From positions 149,427 to 213,426 of the forward strand of contig CAUYUJ010015720.1 in assembly GCA_963575745.1 (NCBI GenBank): a stretch of DNA of 64,000 nt, read 5' to 3'. Shown here piece by piece: positions 62,955 to 64,000 of the stretch. The notes beneath the pieces were generated by a model that saw only the letters and a program-made list of their open reading frames with translations, was not told the DNA's origin and made no database searches. The stretch comes from Prorocentrum cordatum (Eukaryota; Sar; Dinophyceae; Prorocentrales; Prorocentraceae). How positions within the stretch are numbered: position 1 is the stretch's first letter; each line of letters starts with the position of its first letter. Both the position numbers and the translations under genes were made by a program.

Positions 62955-63075
62955 CCTCCCTCCTCCCTTCTCCCTCCTCTCCCTCCTCCCTCCTCCCTCC
63001 TCTCCCTCCTCCCTCCTCCCTCCTCCCTCCCTCCTGAGGGAGGGAGGGAGGGAGGGAGGGGGGAGGGGGGAGGGG
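62955..63075. repeat. CTCCCTCC tract meeting a GAGGGAGG tract
   Basis: About 80 bp of CTCCTCCCTCC followed directly by CTGAGGGAGGGAGGGAGGGA, making an inverted repeat of low complexity centred near 63033. Confidence 0.9.
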
Positions 63076-64000
63076 TTAGGACGAGGAGGAGAGCACGCGG
63101 CGCCTGGAGGCGTCGTCGCGGACCCCTCCGGCACGCTGAACGCCCGCCAGCTCGGGAGGAGCTGTGGCAGGCCTCGGCTTCCCGGGTGGGCGTGTCCTTC
63201 CTCCTCCCCAAGGTACCGCTCGTTGACTGGGCCAAGCCACCCACCTCACCCCTCCCCCAGGGGTAGCCCTAACGATCGTACTGGGGGGGGGTGGGGCCCT
63301 GGACCCCCCCCCCAAAACATGCTGGGGGCGCACAGGCGGTTGATGCGCCGGTGGCGCGGACGCGCCCTGGCGGGTGCGCGCCGCGGCCGCCGTTACCGCC
63401 ACCCTCCCCCGCCCGAGTCCCATTCCCTGGGTGACGGCCGTTGCCCAGGAAAGGAAACAACGGTCACCCGGGTGATGGTGGTGTTGGTGCTGTCTTGCTG
63501 CCCCTTGCTGCTTGCGTTCTTCGATCTCGGCGTCGTCCCCTCCCGAGGTGCACGAGAAAGAGGAGGAAGAGGGGTTAGTGGAAGAAGCCGATGGCGATAC
63601 TGTGTCATATCAGACGATTCCAGATCAGTGTGTTGCTCCACAGATCTGTGTTTATACCAGAGTGCGAGTTGTCAATATATCATTTTGTTTGTAACATGAG
63701 ATGTTGATGTTTCTCCGAATGCGGGAAGAGGAGGAGGACGACGAGAAAGGATGCTGTTGCTGTTGTTGATGATGACGCTGATGATGTTGATGCTGATGAT
63801 GCTGATGATGCTGATTATGATGCTGATGATAGTGCTGCTGCTGCTGATGATGATGATGATCATCATCATCATGGAGATGACGATGAGCAGGCAGAAACAG
63901 CATGAGGAGTGTTTTTTGCTTTGGTTTCTGTTTTACTGAGGGGATAGTAGTGGGGCGTTCTGGGGGCTCCAGGTTCGAGAGTCCTGCTCTTCCAGTACTC
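63076..64000. other. Right edge of the window: short frames and a GAT/CTG repeat
   Basis: 63100-63265 has a plus frame (SRVGVSFLLPKVPLVDWAKP) that may be coding but is isolated. 63745-63885 is a GATGATG/GCTGATGATG trinucleotide repeat containing a small palindrome (GATGATCATC). Nothing else recognised. Confidence 0.5.

Noticed and set aside
63960-64000. tRNA T-arm-like GGTTCGA near the right edge
   Set aside because: The flanking bases do not form a T stem and no other tRNA arms are present before the window ends.

Overview
This looks like nuclear DNA of a dinoflagellate. The evidence is: a relict dinoflagellate spliced leader (18754-18771, matching 17 of the first 18 leader positions); multi-exon genes whose introns use GT, GC and probably GA donors with AG acceptors; a long run of genes on one strand; and very heavy loading with microsatellites, minisatellites and degenerate dispersed repeats. 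The species cannot be fixed from the sequence. No rRNA, tRNA, CRISPR or bacterial operon was seen.

Layout. 1-13300 is gene-poor repeat DNA: simple repeats, a (TCA)n block, a degenerate array with a unit of about 1.1-1.5 kb (5965-11036), and dispersed repeats also present at 50-54 kb. 13360-13850 and 48860-49400 are two diverged copies of one sequence in opposite orientation. Between them lies a gene island of about 34 kb in which almost all recognisable exons are on the minus strand. From its 5' end (right to left) it holds: gene H (48199 to about 46980); gene G, a large multi-exon protein with an hAT-transposase-like pattern (46449-40733); a small ORF (40627-40382); gene I with a PHD-like Cys cluster (about 40000-38200); a short minus ORF (36337-35795) and a broken plus-strand ORF (34400-35300); a C5-cytosine DNA methyltransferase (30382-28267); small gene C (27770-27228); gene D with a zinc-ribbon-like motif (26842-25481); large gene B (24173-19758); gene A (18459-16370); and 66-residue gene F (14862-14320). 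Several introns were solved with consistent reading phase across every junction, which is the best support for these models.

49400-64000 is again repeat-dominated. It holds a 90-bp satellite of about 2.2 kb with a 12-bp palindrome in each unit, two 144-bp hAT-type MITEs in opposite orientation (one with a perfect 8-bp target duplication), long hairpins, a 100-bp tandem repeat and several short-period repeats.

How the genes work together is mostly unknown. Apart from the methyltransferase, none could be named. The recurring theme is mobile-element biology: a methyltransferase, a transposase-like protein, MITEs, a relict spliced leader that marks reinsertion of a processed mRNA, and inverted repeats bounding the gene island.
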